Assembly (NCBI GenBank): GCA_030998015.1
Contig: JARWMV010000252.1
Location: forward strand, 186,001 to 250,000
Length of the DNA stretch: 64,000 nucleotides
DNA from: Ceratorhiza oryzae-sativae
Taxonomy: Eukaryota > Basidiomycota > Agaricomycetes > Cantharellales > Ceratobasidiaceae
Direction: 5' to 3'
Under the pieces are notes generated by a model. That model searched no databases, had not been told where the DNA came from, and saw only the letters and a list, made by a program, of their open reading frames with translations. This document shows, in pieces, positions 11,501-22,932 of this stretch. The first letter of the stretch is position 1, and each line of letters starts with the position of its first letter. Made by a program: the position numbers and the translations under genes.

Positions 11501-14500
11501 AGATAGATAGAGGTGCAGTGTCGGGAAGAGGCGGGTAATAATAATGAGGGCGAGCAGGACGTGGAGCAGGGCGCCCACTTTGCTGAGCAGACGACTCTTG
11601 CGTAGGAGCATTGGCTGGGGGGGAAGGGTTATCAAAGGTAGGCAGGCTCCCTATAGAATCGTCGTCGGTTTGATCGCCCCATTTTCGAGACCGGGCGGGT
11701 GGACTCGGTCTAGCAGTCCCAGGTTGGGATTCATGTTGAAGCTGAAGCCCCTCCTCCTGCTCCTGCTCGCGTTCCTGCTCGCGTTCCTGCTCGCGTTCCT
11801 GCTCGCGTTCCTGCTGGTGTTCCTGCTCATGTTCCTGCTCATGTTCCTGTTCATGTTGGTGCTGGTGTTGGTGCTGGTGCTCCTGCTGGTGTTGGTGCTG
11901 GTGTTGGTGCTGGTGCTCCTGCTGGTGTTGCTGCTCCTGCCGGAGCTGTTGATGAGATTCTTTCTCGAGCTCGGGTGAGGGCTCATGCGGTGACTTCGAC
12001 TGAAACTGTTGCTGGGCTCCTTGCCGAGGTTCTTGCCGAGGTCCTTGTTCAGTCTCTGGCTGAGACACTTGTGGAGTCTCTTGCTGAGTCTCTGGCTTGT
12101 GTTCAACCTCTACCCCTTTGTCTAATCCTAGAGTTGACTTGGAGAGCGATTCTCGAACCAACCCTGCATCTCCTTCAGGCGTTGTCGCTCGCGCAGATAC
12201 TACTGACGATGAATCAGCATCCTCGACCGACTCGGACGGCTTCACAGCTTGCGATGCTCGTCTGGATGGGGGCTCGGGCGACGCACGTGCCGAACTCATG
12301 AACCTCGGAGACGGAAGCGGGCTCGTATTCACAAATGCAGGGTACCTCTGCAGCGAGCTCACGCTCTCCGCGGTCGGCGTCGCATCCTCCTTCGGTACAT
12401 CAAACGCAGGGATGGGGAGCGATAGGCTATTAGCCATTTCGGCGTCGCCCGAACCAGAACGTGAGCCAGCCTCAGTTTCGTCATCCCAGATGACAGGCAG
12501 CGGTCGCACGTCCTCATCCTCCGGCGGCGTCACGAATTCTGGGAGCGGAGCTCTCGCTCGAACAGGTTCCGGTGTCGGAGATTCTGGCGCCAATGGCAAT
12601 TCCGGCCCCTGGGCGAGCACAATAGGTCGCTGTATCGACTCTCCTAACGATCCACGCGTTGAACCTTTCTTCGAGCCGAACCAGGCCACGCTTTCGGGCC
12701 CAAAAGAGCCTCGGCCGACGCCACGCACAGACACGCTCTCTGACGCCTCCTCCACGTCGGCCAAAGGCGATGGGGCTCGTGAATCCAGGCTGGCCGCTGA
12801 TGGAATCGACCGGGCGGTACCAGATCCCGCATGAGTGGGATGCGCGGTCGCAGGTGTGGGGTACGGCTCTACTTGTGGGCCAGGCGCAGAAAAATTTGCT
12901 GCGATCGGGGTCGGGGAGTGCGCAGAAATAGGTGTAAAGGATGCGGTTGTGGGGGTTTTGTGGCCGTACAACATCGAGAGCCTAAGCGGTTTGAGTTGCG
13001 ACCGCCGTTTGGATGGCTCGGCCTCCGTTTGGGGCTCGGTCGGAACGGCGATTGTGCGCGCATCGGAATCGGTGGTAGGAGCAACGACGGCGGGCAGGGC
13101 AGAATCACTAGTGGATGGCGTTGAAGTGGGATGTGGAGGTTGCTGCCGACTGGTGGTCGGCGTGATGGCATCAGAATCCTGGGACGCCATGTGCAAACCA
13201 TCGCCCGGAGTCGCCACGCCGTGATGAATCGGGGATGTACCTGTAGTGCCCGAAATTGGCTGCCGCTCGTCCACAATCGTTGTATGCGCATCCTGTTCCA
13301 CGACTACGTCAGGAACATCAAGAATAACCGATGCAGACTCGATCCGAGGTAGCTCGAAAACCAGACTGGACGCCGAGACCGTTTCAGCACGCACCATCTT
13401 GCCTGGCACAGCGGTGGCCCATCCGGTCTCTGGCGACGCCTCCACAAGGTGCTCGTCCATTGAGCTCTCATCCATCATCCCACGAGTCAAGTCCCCCTCT
13501 GGCACAGTAGTGGCCAAACTCTCGTTTGTCACTATCGTCAGATCCTCATCTAACACCGGTCCATCCTCATCCTCATCCTCCTCATCCTCAGGCTCCAGGA
13601 CGGCCTCAAACTCGGCTTCTCCTATTGACATCAAGCTCCCCATCCTCGAGCGCGCCTCGGGCAAACTCGTCTCGCGCGGGACCTCGCGTCGAAGAATGAC
13701 CGACGATTCCATGACCGCCTGGACTTCGGCCTCTTCCTCAGAAGAAAAGTCGGAATGAGACAGGTGCTCATCGTCGTGCTCGTCGTCACTCTGCTCGGAT
13801 TTAGACTGGCTCGAGTCGTGTTCGTCTTGCTCTTCTGCATGCCGCCATTCTGAATAGTGGCCCGACTCTCGGATGTCGAGCGTCTGCTGGCGCTCCCAGA
13901 TGGGTGCGGGTTCCTGCTCATGTACCTCCCGAGTAGAGATGTGCGCCTCGGAGTGTGGCGCTGGCGCCGATTCTTTCGTATCATGGTCGACTGGTTCAGG
14001 CGTTGACATAGAGTCGTCTCGTGTCGAAGGGGGTGTATGCTCCTCTTGCCCCCAATCACCCAATTCTTCTCGTCCAAGAGGCACACTCGAGGATCCCGAG
14101 TCACTCGGGACGAGCGACGCACCCGGTCCATTAGGTGAACTCGAAGCATCCAGGCCGTTGCGCGTATCTGCAGAATCCAAACCAAGCGGATGAGCGGCAA
14201 GATCAAGAGAACCGATATCCCAGTCGGCGGGCAGAAAACTCAAACTCTGGCCAGACGAACGCGAGCCAGAGCTAGAGCTAGAGCCAGAACCGAAACTAGG
14301 ACCGGGATTGGAACCGAGACCAAGATCAAGATGGTCACCTTGCAGCGTGTGGATAACACTCCTGTCCTCGTCCTTGAACGTGCCAGATTCTTCATCTTCG
14401 ATGTTCTCCTCCACTTCCTCTCCTCCTTTTCTGTCGCCCGAGTCGAAGGCTCGCCCATTCCTCTCTTGGCGAACATAGCGCCCAGCATCCCACGCGCAGC

Positions 14501-16222
14501 GTCCATGTCGACACCCGAACTCGGCACCACAATCTTTTGACCCTGCTTCTCCCTTTCTATTCTCTCCGCTGTTCGCTCCACAACGGTCGCACTCTTTTGG
14601 CTCGCTCTGGTCGTCGTCGTCGCGCTCCTCGCCCGACGTCTACTCGGATCGATATTCAGCCGCTCCTCGAGCTCGATCAATAGTCGTTCGTGGTCAAGTT
14701 TTCGATCCGAGTCCATACGACGTGGTGGACGGCGGGGTTCGTCCTCGTCCTCCAGTCGATCTGTGTACATAGCGTGTTATATTTCTTCTGCAGCCCCCAA
14801 CGATCAGAAAAATACACAACCAGCGTACCTTGAACCAAATCGGGCACCGTAGTAGAATCACCAAAACCCTCTTGAGCCGGGTCAGGACTAGGCTCGATGC
14901 TCACGTCCCTTGGATACGGTTGAAGTGCTTCGAAAGACAGAGCCTCTTTAACGATTTCTTGTTCTTCCTCCTCCTCGTCCATTTCCATTTCCTCCTCTTC
15001 CATTTCTATTTCCTCCTCTTCATCACCGGCATCAAGGGGCACGTGTGAATGGTGAGAAGTCGATCCCGATCGACTGTAGGACGTCGGACGTTCGAAAGAA
15101 AAGTCGGGAGCGAGTATCACGCTATCAAATCGATCTGGTGCGCTGTGATTGCTCTGCTGTTTGGCAGCTGGAGAAGACCGGTTTGAGGTTTGAGGAACCG
15201 ACGACCCTCGCCGGACATTCTCCCGTTCGGCAGCACGCGTTGTCCGGTTCAGCAGCAGGGACGATTGATTTGAGAGTGCCTAGATAATACAAATGATGAG
15301 AACACGATGGCTAAAATTCAAGATCAGACAACATACCAGCTTAAAAGGGAATTGCTCGAGCGTATAGTTGTCACCGGGTATTACGACATCCTGCGCACCA
15401 TGTGGTGGAGACTGTGGCGACAGGCTCAGGGGAGAGGGCAAGGACCCAGCAGAGGAAGGCGGCAAAGCCGTTGCCTGTGCCTGGCTGGTTGCAAGCGCTG
15501 TGAACACTTCAGCCAAGCTTTGCCCGCGGCCGCCTAGTCCCGTTCCGAGACTAGCCGACACGGGTCGTGAGGGGGCACGAGATGAACCAGGAGAGGAAAC
15601 AGCGAGAGAGAGGATTGCGCTCGCCCGTGAGCTCGCGCTCGGCCGACGGTAGACGCGTCCGGGTGTTTCGGGCAAGCTTTCCGGCGAGACTGGGAGGTCG
15701 ACTTCAGAGAGCTGGAGGTGATTGTGAGGATGTAGGCTCGGGTTGCGGCCATAGATGCTCGAAAAGATGAGAGACGGCGCGGCGGCTGCGTGCTCGTTGA
15801 TAGGTTCCCTCGTCGGCCGGTCTTCGTCATCGTCCTCGGACGAGCTGAACGAGTCGACAGAGTTTTCAGGCGTGCGGCGATACTAGAAATTAACCATGAA
15901 ACGACGCGAGAGAGAGAGAAACCCGACAGACTACAGGAGGCACCGCAGCCCTCATATTGAGTTGCTTGTGGTCTATAGCACCGTCGTGGATAAAGTTACA
16001 CCTTTCGTTAAATATACATCGACCGGTCTGTTCGGAATGATCGTAAGCAACCCAGCGCGAAAAACAAATTAGAATATTCACCTGGTAAAATGGACAAGGA
16101 GTTCCTGGGAGATACATCGGGTGGTAGCGCGTGGGAGAAGGCCAGAGAGATGAGAGCGGGACGAGCCACGCGACGAGCAAGCACTCACGTTTCTTTCGCC
16201 AGGAGGGTTCGGTCACAGGCAT
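8572..16222 (-). CDS. Giant CCCH zinc finger, ankyrin and Clp-type AAA+ ATPase protein
   Basis: Continuous model of about 2232 residues in 18 exons: 16222-16189, 16104-16082, 16027-15932, 15882-15337, 15279-14829, 14760-14475, 14430-11175, 11122-10928, 10867-10673, 10617-10468, 10415-10362, 10306-9870, 9815-9583, 9529-9420, 9369-9310, 9256-9225, 9174-8880, 8817-8572. The N-terminus has a CCCH finger (Cys15, Cys23, Cys29, His33; x7-x5-x3 spacing). Some 1700 disordered, acidic, Ser/Pro/Gln-rich residues follow, then ankyrin-like repeats (~1800-1905). An AAA+ domain follows with Walker A GGPGCGKS at ~1973-1980, Walker B-like VVVVLEEIEK, a sensor-1-like IWIATSN and a GARS sensor-2-like motif. The ankyrin plus AAA+ half resembles CLPB/Skd3-type disaggregases. 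The Walker B aspartate position holds Glu. The join at 14430-14475 is uncertain. Two adjacent genes, rather than one, remain possible. Confidence 0.72.
11757..11960 (-). repeat. Imperfect 6/12-nt tandem repeats coding Gln/Glu/Arg/His tracts
   Basis: Inside the giant gene, the coding strand repeats CAGGAACGCGAG-like units about four times. It then runs into CAGCAC/CACCAA units that encode QEREQ and HQHQ tracts. This is a coding minisatellite in a disordered region and is likely to vary in length between strains. Confidence 0.85.
14431..14474 (-). other. Frame discontinuity: 44-nt candidate intron or missing base
   Basis: The frame upstream (ending about MDAARGMLGAM) and the acidic frame downstream (GGEEVEENIEDEESG) are offset by one missing base. 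A 44-nt intron with a weak GTTCGC donor and ACAG acceptor would restore phase. An assembly deletion in this stretch, which includes the run TCCTTTTCTG, is equally possible. Confidence 0.4.
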
Positions 16223-16681
16223 CCTAAGCTCGCGGCGCCGAGAATTGGCCTCTGATTTGCGCTTGACGACAGCCGCCGGGGGATAATAAACAGGCCCAGT
16301 AGGCTACAAATACTTGGGATTTCCGAGCGAAAATCGCGGCTGGACTCCGGCCCTTGCGAGAAGTACGGGCTGCCTCGCCAAGTGCACAAGGTCGGGGAAA
16401 GCGCGCTCGACACGGCGTTGCACTCAGGTTGACATTGGCTTGACCATTGTTGACCCTGCAGTCACGTGGGTGGCTGGCCCATCAAACCCAGTTCTGGCCC
16501 CTAGCCCCTGATCTTCTAGGCGCTAATGACGATGCTGTGTGCTTGTTCGGGTATCCACCCTGCGGCTATGCACAATGGCGATCCAATGGGCACGGCAGTC
16601 GCGTAGGACACAGTCCTTCTTGATTCCTATTCAAACTCCAATCAACCCAGAAACTACTGCACTTTAATTCATCAACCCGAC
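16223..16681. other. Intergenic: upstream of CCCH/AAA+ gene, downstream of GCP4
   Basis: Holds the presumed promoter of the minus-strand giant gene. A TCACGTG core lies near 16452. No gene seen. Confidence 0.5.
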
Positions 16682-19169
16682 CTACGCCAAGCCTCCCTCT
16701 TTCAAAATATTCGCCCCACCACGCACGCCCCGATGAGGCTCTGAGAATTTGGCGTTGAAATCAAGCCTCAACGAGAGCCTCTCCACAGTCCTTCTATCCT
16801 CCGCTCGGTCTCCGAGTTTCCCTTTTGCCCGAGGACGGAACAAGTTCTGAAGGTACATGGATGTGTTGATCATCGTGGATGCATCGGCCCCAGCCCCAAA
16901 CGTTTGTGTAGACGATTGAGACAGTTGTTCGTAAAATCCTTCGAGATGCGAGTGGAATTGCTTCGCGCCGTCGTCAGTACAGCGAGTGCGTAGAACCGAA
17001 TAAACCCACCTCGTCAATCTCTCTTACGACCTTGAACCTCTCCTCGACCAACTTGCCAGCTCCGGAACCTGCACTTCCCTCCTCAAGCATTCCAGGCAAT
17101 ATATCCCCTCCCCACCGCTCAACAATACCAATAAATCGTTCACACGTTTCCAACGCCGCTCTCACGAGAGCCGCACAGCCGGGATGTCCCAACAAACTAC
17201 CTGAAACAATGTTCCCGAGGTATGTCGCATGGAGTGTACGCAGAGTCGTAAAGTCTAGAAAATCGGGCCCATTGGGGTTGTCTCTCTCGTGAATATTGGT
17301 ACGAGTAGAGGTGTATAGACTCGGTCGAGTAGACGCATACAAGTTTGGATTAGCCGAGGTCGACCCAGCGTGAGTCGATGTGGGGGATGCAGCACGTGTT
17401 GTCCCAGCACGAGTGTTGCTCGAGTTTCGGCGGTTTCTTCGAGGTCGAAGTTGTGCTTGCAATTTGCGATACTGGACATCTATGACCTGAGGCGGATTAT
17501 GAGCCCGACAAATACCGACAACCTATCACACTACCCACGTCTGTCATAATGTAACCCCTACCAACTCATAGCATTAACCACATACCACGGCAACAACGTT
17601 CAGCCACTCACCAAAGCGTATCGAAAAACCAAACCATCTCTCTCACAACACCCCAGCCACACCTCAACAGTCTCTTGCGCGCCTCGATCTCCTCAACCTC
17701 TTCCTCTCGCTTATTCCTCCCAGCTCCACCCTCACCCAAACCTGTCCACCGCCTACGCGCACGCTGAGCCGAACTCAACATCCCCCAACACTCCAAAACC
17801 CTCACATGACCTCGTCGTAGAGCACTCAGATACGCAAATATACCGCCGTATGTTTGCAATTCAGCTTGACCCAAGACAAGATCGAGTGGCCATGCGAGTG
17901 TATGAGACAGCGTAGTACGAGCGCCCAAGAGGAGATCGTCAAAGTTGACTGGTCCACTCGGTAATTTGGGAGTATGAGGTTGGAGGGAAGGCAAGAGTGG
18001 ACGAAGCGGTCCATCAACAAGTGTAAACCGAAGGCTGTCCAGGCTCGGATCGTTCTGGGCTGTTGTTCCGAGGGATGCTCGGAGAATTGCAAGCGAGAGG
18101 TCTGTATCCCTGATCAAGCCGCCAGACATGCGAGTTGTAGGCTTTGCGGAAAGGCGAGATACTTTGAGACGTTCAATCTCCCTCAATAGTGCGAGTGCAA
18201 ACTCTCCATTCCTGAGCAAGAAATAATTGGCACTAGCCAAGACGTTAATTAAGCCGGCTGATGCTCCTATAAACCTCAGACTCACAAACACTCGACTGCA
18301 ACCGTCACATCTTGCCTCGTCAAGACATTACTCCACAACCATTCACTAATATTGATCTTGACCCTCTCAATAGCTTCGTCAAACGCATATCGGTCCTGGG
18401 GCAAAACCCTTCCAAGTAGTCTCGCATGGACCACAGCCAACCGTCTCGGCACACCCACACCCACAACCGCAACAGCCCTCCCGACATAGGCAATAGACTC
18501 GCGCGTCTGGGCACTCACGCACGACGGTATACACCCCTGATTCAATCTATACCCATCCTCCACGCTCGCCAACGGGTCCACCGGATCCAAGACGCCATGA
18601 ACGAGATACGCCAACAAATGGCTCCTCCAAACGTGCTGTACACCCAACGCAAGTCGATTCGTAATCGCTGCAACACGCTGAACGCCTGTTCGTGCACGTT
18701 GGAGCAAGATATCGATCAACGGTCCCGGAGGCCAACGATTGTCTGTGGAAGAAAAAGAAGACGGAGGTCCGGCTTCGAGATGATCGACAAGTTGACAAAG
18801 ACACGCAAACTGCACTTCCCAAATTCCAAACGTTGCTTTGATAGCCGAGAGTGGGACCACAGTCGCGTTTGCTACTAGCTCGCTGTCGCGTTGTAGAACA
18901 CGTGCTTCGGTATCCACGACTAGTTCCTCGTACTCTGCCAGGATCTCGCGCAGAGTCGCGCATAGACTAGACATGTACTGGGATTGCTGACCTAGCGTCG
19001 CACATGAGTGCTTGAGTTTCCGGTATTGGGCCGCGAGGTCGGCTAGTTCTTTGAGCGTCTGCTGCTCCCCCGGATGGAGAAGGGGTGCAAACGCTGGGGT
19101 GACCGAGCCGTCGGGTTGCAGCAAGGACGAGGCATGTCCAGCCATGACCAAGAGAACTTCGGCGAGCAT
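16682..19169 (-). CDS. Gamma-tubulin complex component 4 (GCP4, Spc97/Spc98 family)
   Basis: Subunit of the gamma-tubulin ring complex that nucleates microtubules at the spindle pole body. Five exons: 19169-18286, 18232-17612, 17557-17539 (19 nt), 17486-17010 and 16960-16682, about 759 residues. The N-terminal GCP region (start MLAEVLLVMAGHASS, then PLSAIKATFGIWEVQF and WRSHLLAYLVHGVL) and the motif ANYFLLRNGEF match the family. The C-terminal region has IDVQYRKL, typical of the last GCP helical bundle. The 19-nt exon encodes WGYIMTD and is needed to keep the frame between DTLW and VIDVQYRKL. A low-complexity Ser/Thr insert is present at about 520-570. The ATG at 19169 was chosen because it opens the conserved first helix. 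Confidence 0.88.
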
Positions 19170-19515
19170 CTTGTTTAGACTCAAGCAGCCCCAGGAAATG
19201 ACAAATTGTTAGCCCCTATGCTGGCTGATGGATCTTCACACAGAAATCTAGTTATGGAATGACTCAGTGTTGGATGATACCAGAAACGTGAGCGATGTTA
19301 ACTCGTGGTGGTCGTTTGGTACAAGCGCCAAGTCTAAATGAGTATTTGTCATAGTCGTGCTATACAGTTCCATAGTGTTTTAGCCTGATCGAAAATCAAA
19401 ATAACGCGCGCTGAGCCATTCTAAAATATACATGTAGCAAGTAGTGTTTTTATATTACCCCTGCCTAGCCTTTAATCCGCAGCGTTTTAAAGAGCCTGGT
19501 TGCCTATCGAACGAC

Positions 19516-19685
19516 ATCACGTGACAATTCGTGTTTTTTTTTTTTTTTTTTGCATACATATTTAGAGACCTACACGAACACAGGGTCGAGCCGGTCAAAA
19601 GAGGGACACACACCACACACACAAGAGGACGGGGAACGGGACACAGGGGGCGGAACGGGGACAGAGGTCAAATCACGTGACAATT
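19516..19685. promoter_or_regulatory. Divergent promoter with two copies of ATCACGTGACAATT
   Basis: Between the divergent GCP4 and bL9m genes, the 14-mer ATCACGTGACAATT occurs exactly twice in the same orientation, at 19516-19529 and 19672-19685. Each contains the palindrome TCACGTGA, the classic site of Cbf1/USF-type bHLH factors. An 18-T run (19534-19551) and a CA-rich tract lie between them. Regulation of either neighbour is inference. Confidence 0.5.
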
Positions 19686-19766
19686 AGTAACGTTGTCTTT
19701 GACCCCGCCTCGTCCTGGATCTTGGCTTGACCGTGACATTCTAGGCAGACTTTTCCGAGCTCCAAG

Positions 19767-20632
19767 ATGAACATCTTGTCTCCTAATACATCCGTTCGAA
19801 GATTGATACTTGGCTCCTCCAGAACACCCACAATCTTCACAGTGCGCCCCACATCCAACGAATGCAGCGACCCGGACTAACCACCACGATCATGGTCTCC
19901 AGAGAAATGCTGGTCGACATAGAACAATAGAAGTACAGCTGGTGAGGTCTTCAAATCACGCGCCATGCACATCCTGATGGCCCAGAGCACATAGACAGCC
20001 GATGTTCCAGGTCTGGGAGCATTTGGTTAGTCTAGCACGACCTGTATTCCACCCACAAGATTGATATACTTCATCTTTTCTTGATAGGCTCTGTACAGAC
20101 AGTAAATCCTGGGCGAATGCGAAACAAACTGTTTCCCGCAGGCCAAGCAATGTACATCCCGCGTGGAGCAGCTCCCAAACTGCTCGAACGGCCTCGAGAT
20201 GTAAGCAACTAAACCATCGCTATCTCACGCACAATCTCGATTTACAAACCCTGCAACGTTTCGCTCTAGCCAAACGGGCCACTTGTCCCTGACATCGACT
20301 TTACGGAGCTAGAGGTCAGCCTTCGCGAACTACCCGCACTCGTCTTTCGTCGCAAAATCAGGCGAACAGCGCCGGTCCAGGCCGATTCGGTCGGCAGCCA
20401 GCCAACCAGCCTATCGTCCAAATCACAAGCGATCTTCGGGTCGGTCACCCCGGCGGATGTGTTGCAGCGGCTATCGGATTCGCACCATATTACACTGGTT
20501 CCTCCCAATGCGTTACTCGAATTCAAGGACGGAGATGCCAAATTCAAATCGACTGGGAAACATAACGTCACTGTTAATTTGAGAAATGGTGCCAAGATTC
20601 CGTTGGCTGTCGTTATCGAGGGAGACGAATGA
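19767..20632 (+). CDS. Mitochondrial large-subunit ribosomal protein bL9m
   Basis: Five exons: 19767-19841, 19903-19941, 19995-20025, 20088-20200 and 20270-20632, about 206 residues. The start gives a short basic presequence-like N-terminus (SVRRLILGSSRTP) fitting mitochondrial import. The body then reads RTIEVQL, DVPGLGAFGSVQTVNPGRMR and NKLFPAGQAMYIPRGAAP. This is the conserved bL9 N-domain pattern of a loop followed by a pathway motif of glycine, basic and aromatic residues. The C-terminal part (TPADVLQRL, LVPPNALLEF, GKHNVTVNLRNG) fits the bL9 C-domain. Introns are 53-69 nt, and intron 1 has an excellent CTAAC branch site. Exons 2 and 3 are only 39 and 31 nt. Confidence 0.85.
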
Positions 20633-20821
20633 AAGATCCAAAATTTTTATCATAGGGTATCTGGTTCCCATCTCATCTACATATCAATACGCAACGTGCA
20701 GGCATCAGAAAAATGTCATCAACCCAAGTCCAAAATAAAATAAGATCAAGGTACAGAAGACACTGGCGGCAACTTAGTTCTTCTTTTGAACAACAAAACC
20801 ACATGAGTCGCCTAGTCTTGC

Positions 20822-22932
20822 CTAATCAAGAGTCGAGAAGTAACATACCTTTTCAAACTTTGTAACCGCATCTTCGACCACGTTCAGGATCGCCAACACC
20901 TTTTCCTCGTGCAGCCGCCTTCCAACGAGCTGCAACGCAACTGGTGCACCGTCATATGTTTCCGGCCTCCACTGTGCTCGGACAAACTCCTCCACCGGAT
21001 TGCGTGCTGCAGGCATAGGGATCTCCCTAGACCTGTCCCACGTGGCTGCATCAAGAGCCTTTCCTGATGGGAAAACTACACCTGGCAAATCGAGCAGATT
21101 CCAATAGGAAGTATAGCCCCACCACCTGGTCGTGTCATGCGGTGGCGCAAGCGTAGGTGCAACAGGACAAAGCACAGCGTCAAACGCTCGACCTTGCTGG
21201 GAGCGCGCCGCACTGTCGTTCCAGTGTTTCAGACCCCTGGCGCGGAACTGTTCCCGGGCAACGTTGAAGCCCCAGGTTTGCTCAACAGTATAGGGTGCCC
21301 GGCCAGCTGCATGCGAGAGCATCCATTCGACGAGTGGCGTTGCAGGCTCACCAGATTCGGCTAGGGTGTCCCGGTATTCCTTGCCTCCATCTAACAAATA
21401 GAGCTTAACCTAAACATGGTGGTTTTAGAGCAAGACGATGCTACCATCATGCACTAGCTCACAATCAAATCCCACGCCTCCTGATGTTCCATTGGGACCC
21501 AATCGATCACTTCGTGGCCAGCGGCGACGAGTGCTTCGCGTGTCTTTTGCAGTCGTGCGGCGATCGGCGGATGGGGGGCGACAACCCCATCGTCCTTCAA
21601 AATCCCAATGACGAGGCGCTTTGGGAGCCCTTGACCCCTACTTTGAGCCAAGGTCGAATTCCATGGAATGTTCAGGACCTGATGCTCCAGCGTCCAAGAT
21701 TCGTATTGGGACATTACTCGGCAAAATAATTCCAGATCGCGGGCTGAATGCGTCAGTGGCCCTGCGGAGAATACGTCAAGCATCGAAAAAAGCCAGCAAT
21801 TTGAGACACCTTTACCTACAACCCCTACGATGTTGTCCATCCCATCATGCGATCCGAGCAGGCCTGTATGAGGAATTCGCTGGACGGATGGTTTGAATCC
21901 ATACAAGCCCGACCACGCAGCCGGGACTCTGTAATCCAATATGAATGAGATCAATATGGCCCTTGTTCAACGTTTTGATTGTAGATTTCGGATTTACCTC
22001 TAGCAAACAACAGCATCAGTGATTGAATATCCAAATTAGACATGGATAAGAGTGTACAGAGCGTTTGGCTCATTTTGGCCGATGCTCTCCTGAACTTTAA
22101 GTGACTCACTATAGAACCCCCAATGTCTGTTCCGATCCCCATTAGACTCCCGCGACAAGCTATCAAGGCTCCTTCCCCACCGCTACTCCCTCCGGGTGAA
22201 AGGTCGCGGTTGAACGGGTTCGTGGTATAGCCATAGATGTTGTTCGATGTTTCGAGGCCTGCAGATCCAACCGAAGCTAAATCGAATGACAACTCGACAG
22301 CGGGCGCGAAATTAACTCACAAAGCAGTGACTGAGGGTTGGCCGTTTTTACATAAAGCACCGCTCCGGCCGCCCTCAAAATTTGGACGATACATGCGTCC
22401 CGGTTGGACACGGTCCGGCCAGCCCATGCGATGTAGCCCGTTGCGGTATCCTCGCCCTTGACCAGAATATGGTCCTTGATGCTAACGGGGACACCATGCA
22501 GTGGGCCCACGACGGAGCCGTCTCGGCCAGATGAGCATCCAGTTCCCGTGCTCTCGCCAAGGCCTGATCGAACATGAGTTCGGTCAGACAGTTGGTGAGC
22601 TCTTGCGCGGCGTAAGCAGCCTTGCAAAATGCAGTCGTTACTTCGACCGACGAGCATTCTCTCGCCGCAAGTCGTGCGGCCAGGGTCGTTACGTCCTCAG
22701 AGAGGAATGACCGCTCTCGGTCGTTTAGGTGAGTATGAACAAGCGACGCCACGTTCTTCTGCGAAGACTGGGGAAGTTGGGACGCGAGACTCCAGCGAGA
22801 ATAGGGTTGCATTCGGGCTGCTCGGTCGTTGCATTTGCGAGTTGCGACGTCTCGCCACGGCGCTGGCGAGAGCGGCGGTGTGTGGGGGGCTGCCGTCTTG
22901 GGTCCATTCAGACGCGTCGGTGGGATGGCCAT
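20822..22932 (-). CDS. Amidase-signature enzyme (acetamidase-like), with frame break
   Basis: Hydrolyses amide bonds with a Ser-cisSer-Lys triad. Exons: 22932-22321, 22276-22110, 21999-21998 (2 nt), 21928-21816, 21761-21463 and 21409-20822, about 593 residues if one missing base is allowed. Triad elements are visible: Lys in GVPVSIKD, cis-Ser in [10 protein letters not shown] and nucleophile Ser in [23 protein letters not shown] follows directly. The join GGSI-RVPA keeps frame only if the two bases AG at 21999-21998 form an exon. Near 22508-22530 the frame jumps between [12 protein letters not shown] and [13 protein letters not shown], consistent with one lost base, so the gene is either broken or misassembled. 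The start is uncertain (other in-frame ATGs lie upstream), and the last codons may be spliced differently at GTATGT. Confidence 0.8.
21998..21999 (-). other. Putative 2-nt microexon in the amidase gene
   Basis: A 110-nt intron (22109-22000, GTGAGT..GCTAG) is followed by AG and then a 69-nt intron (21997-21929, GTAAAT..TACAG). Including AG gives I-R-V-P-A right after the nucleophile motif; skipping it shifts the frame. Confidence 0.62.

Noticed and set aside
11544..11978. Plus-strand Leu/Val-rich frame resembling a membrane protein
   Set aside because: It is the antisense of the CAG/CAC repeat in the giant gene; the Leu/Val runs come from the repeat.
13873..14193. Plus-strand frames opposite the acidic region of the CCCH/AAA+ gene
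   Set aside because: The minus strand keeps a 3.2-kb frame with consistent acidic composition; the plus frames are by-products.
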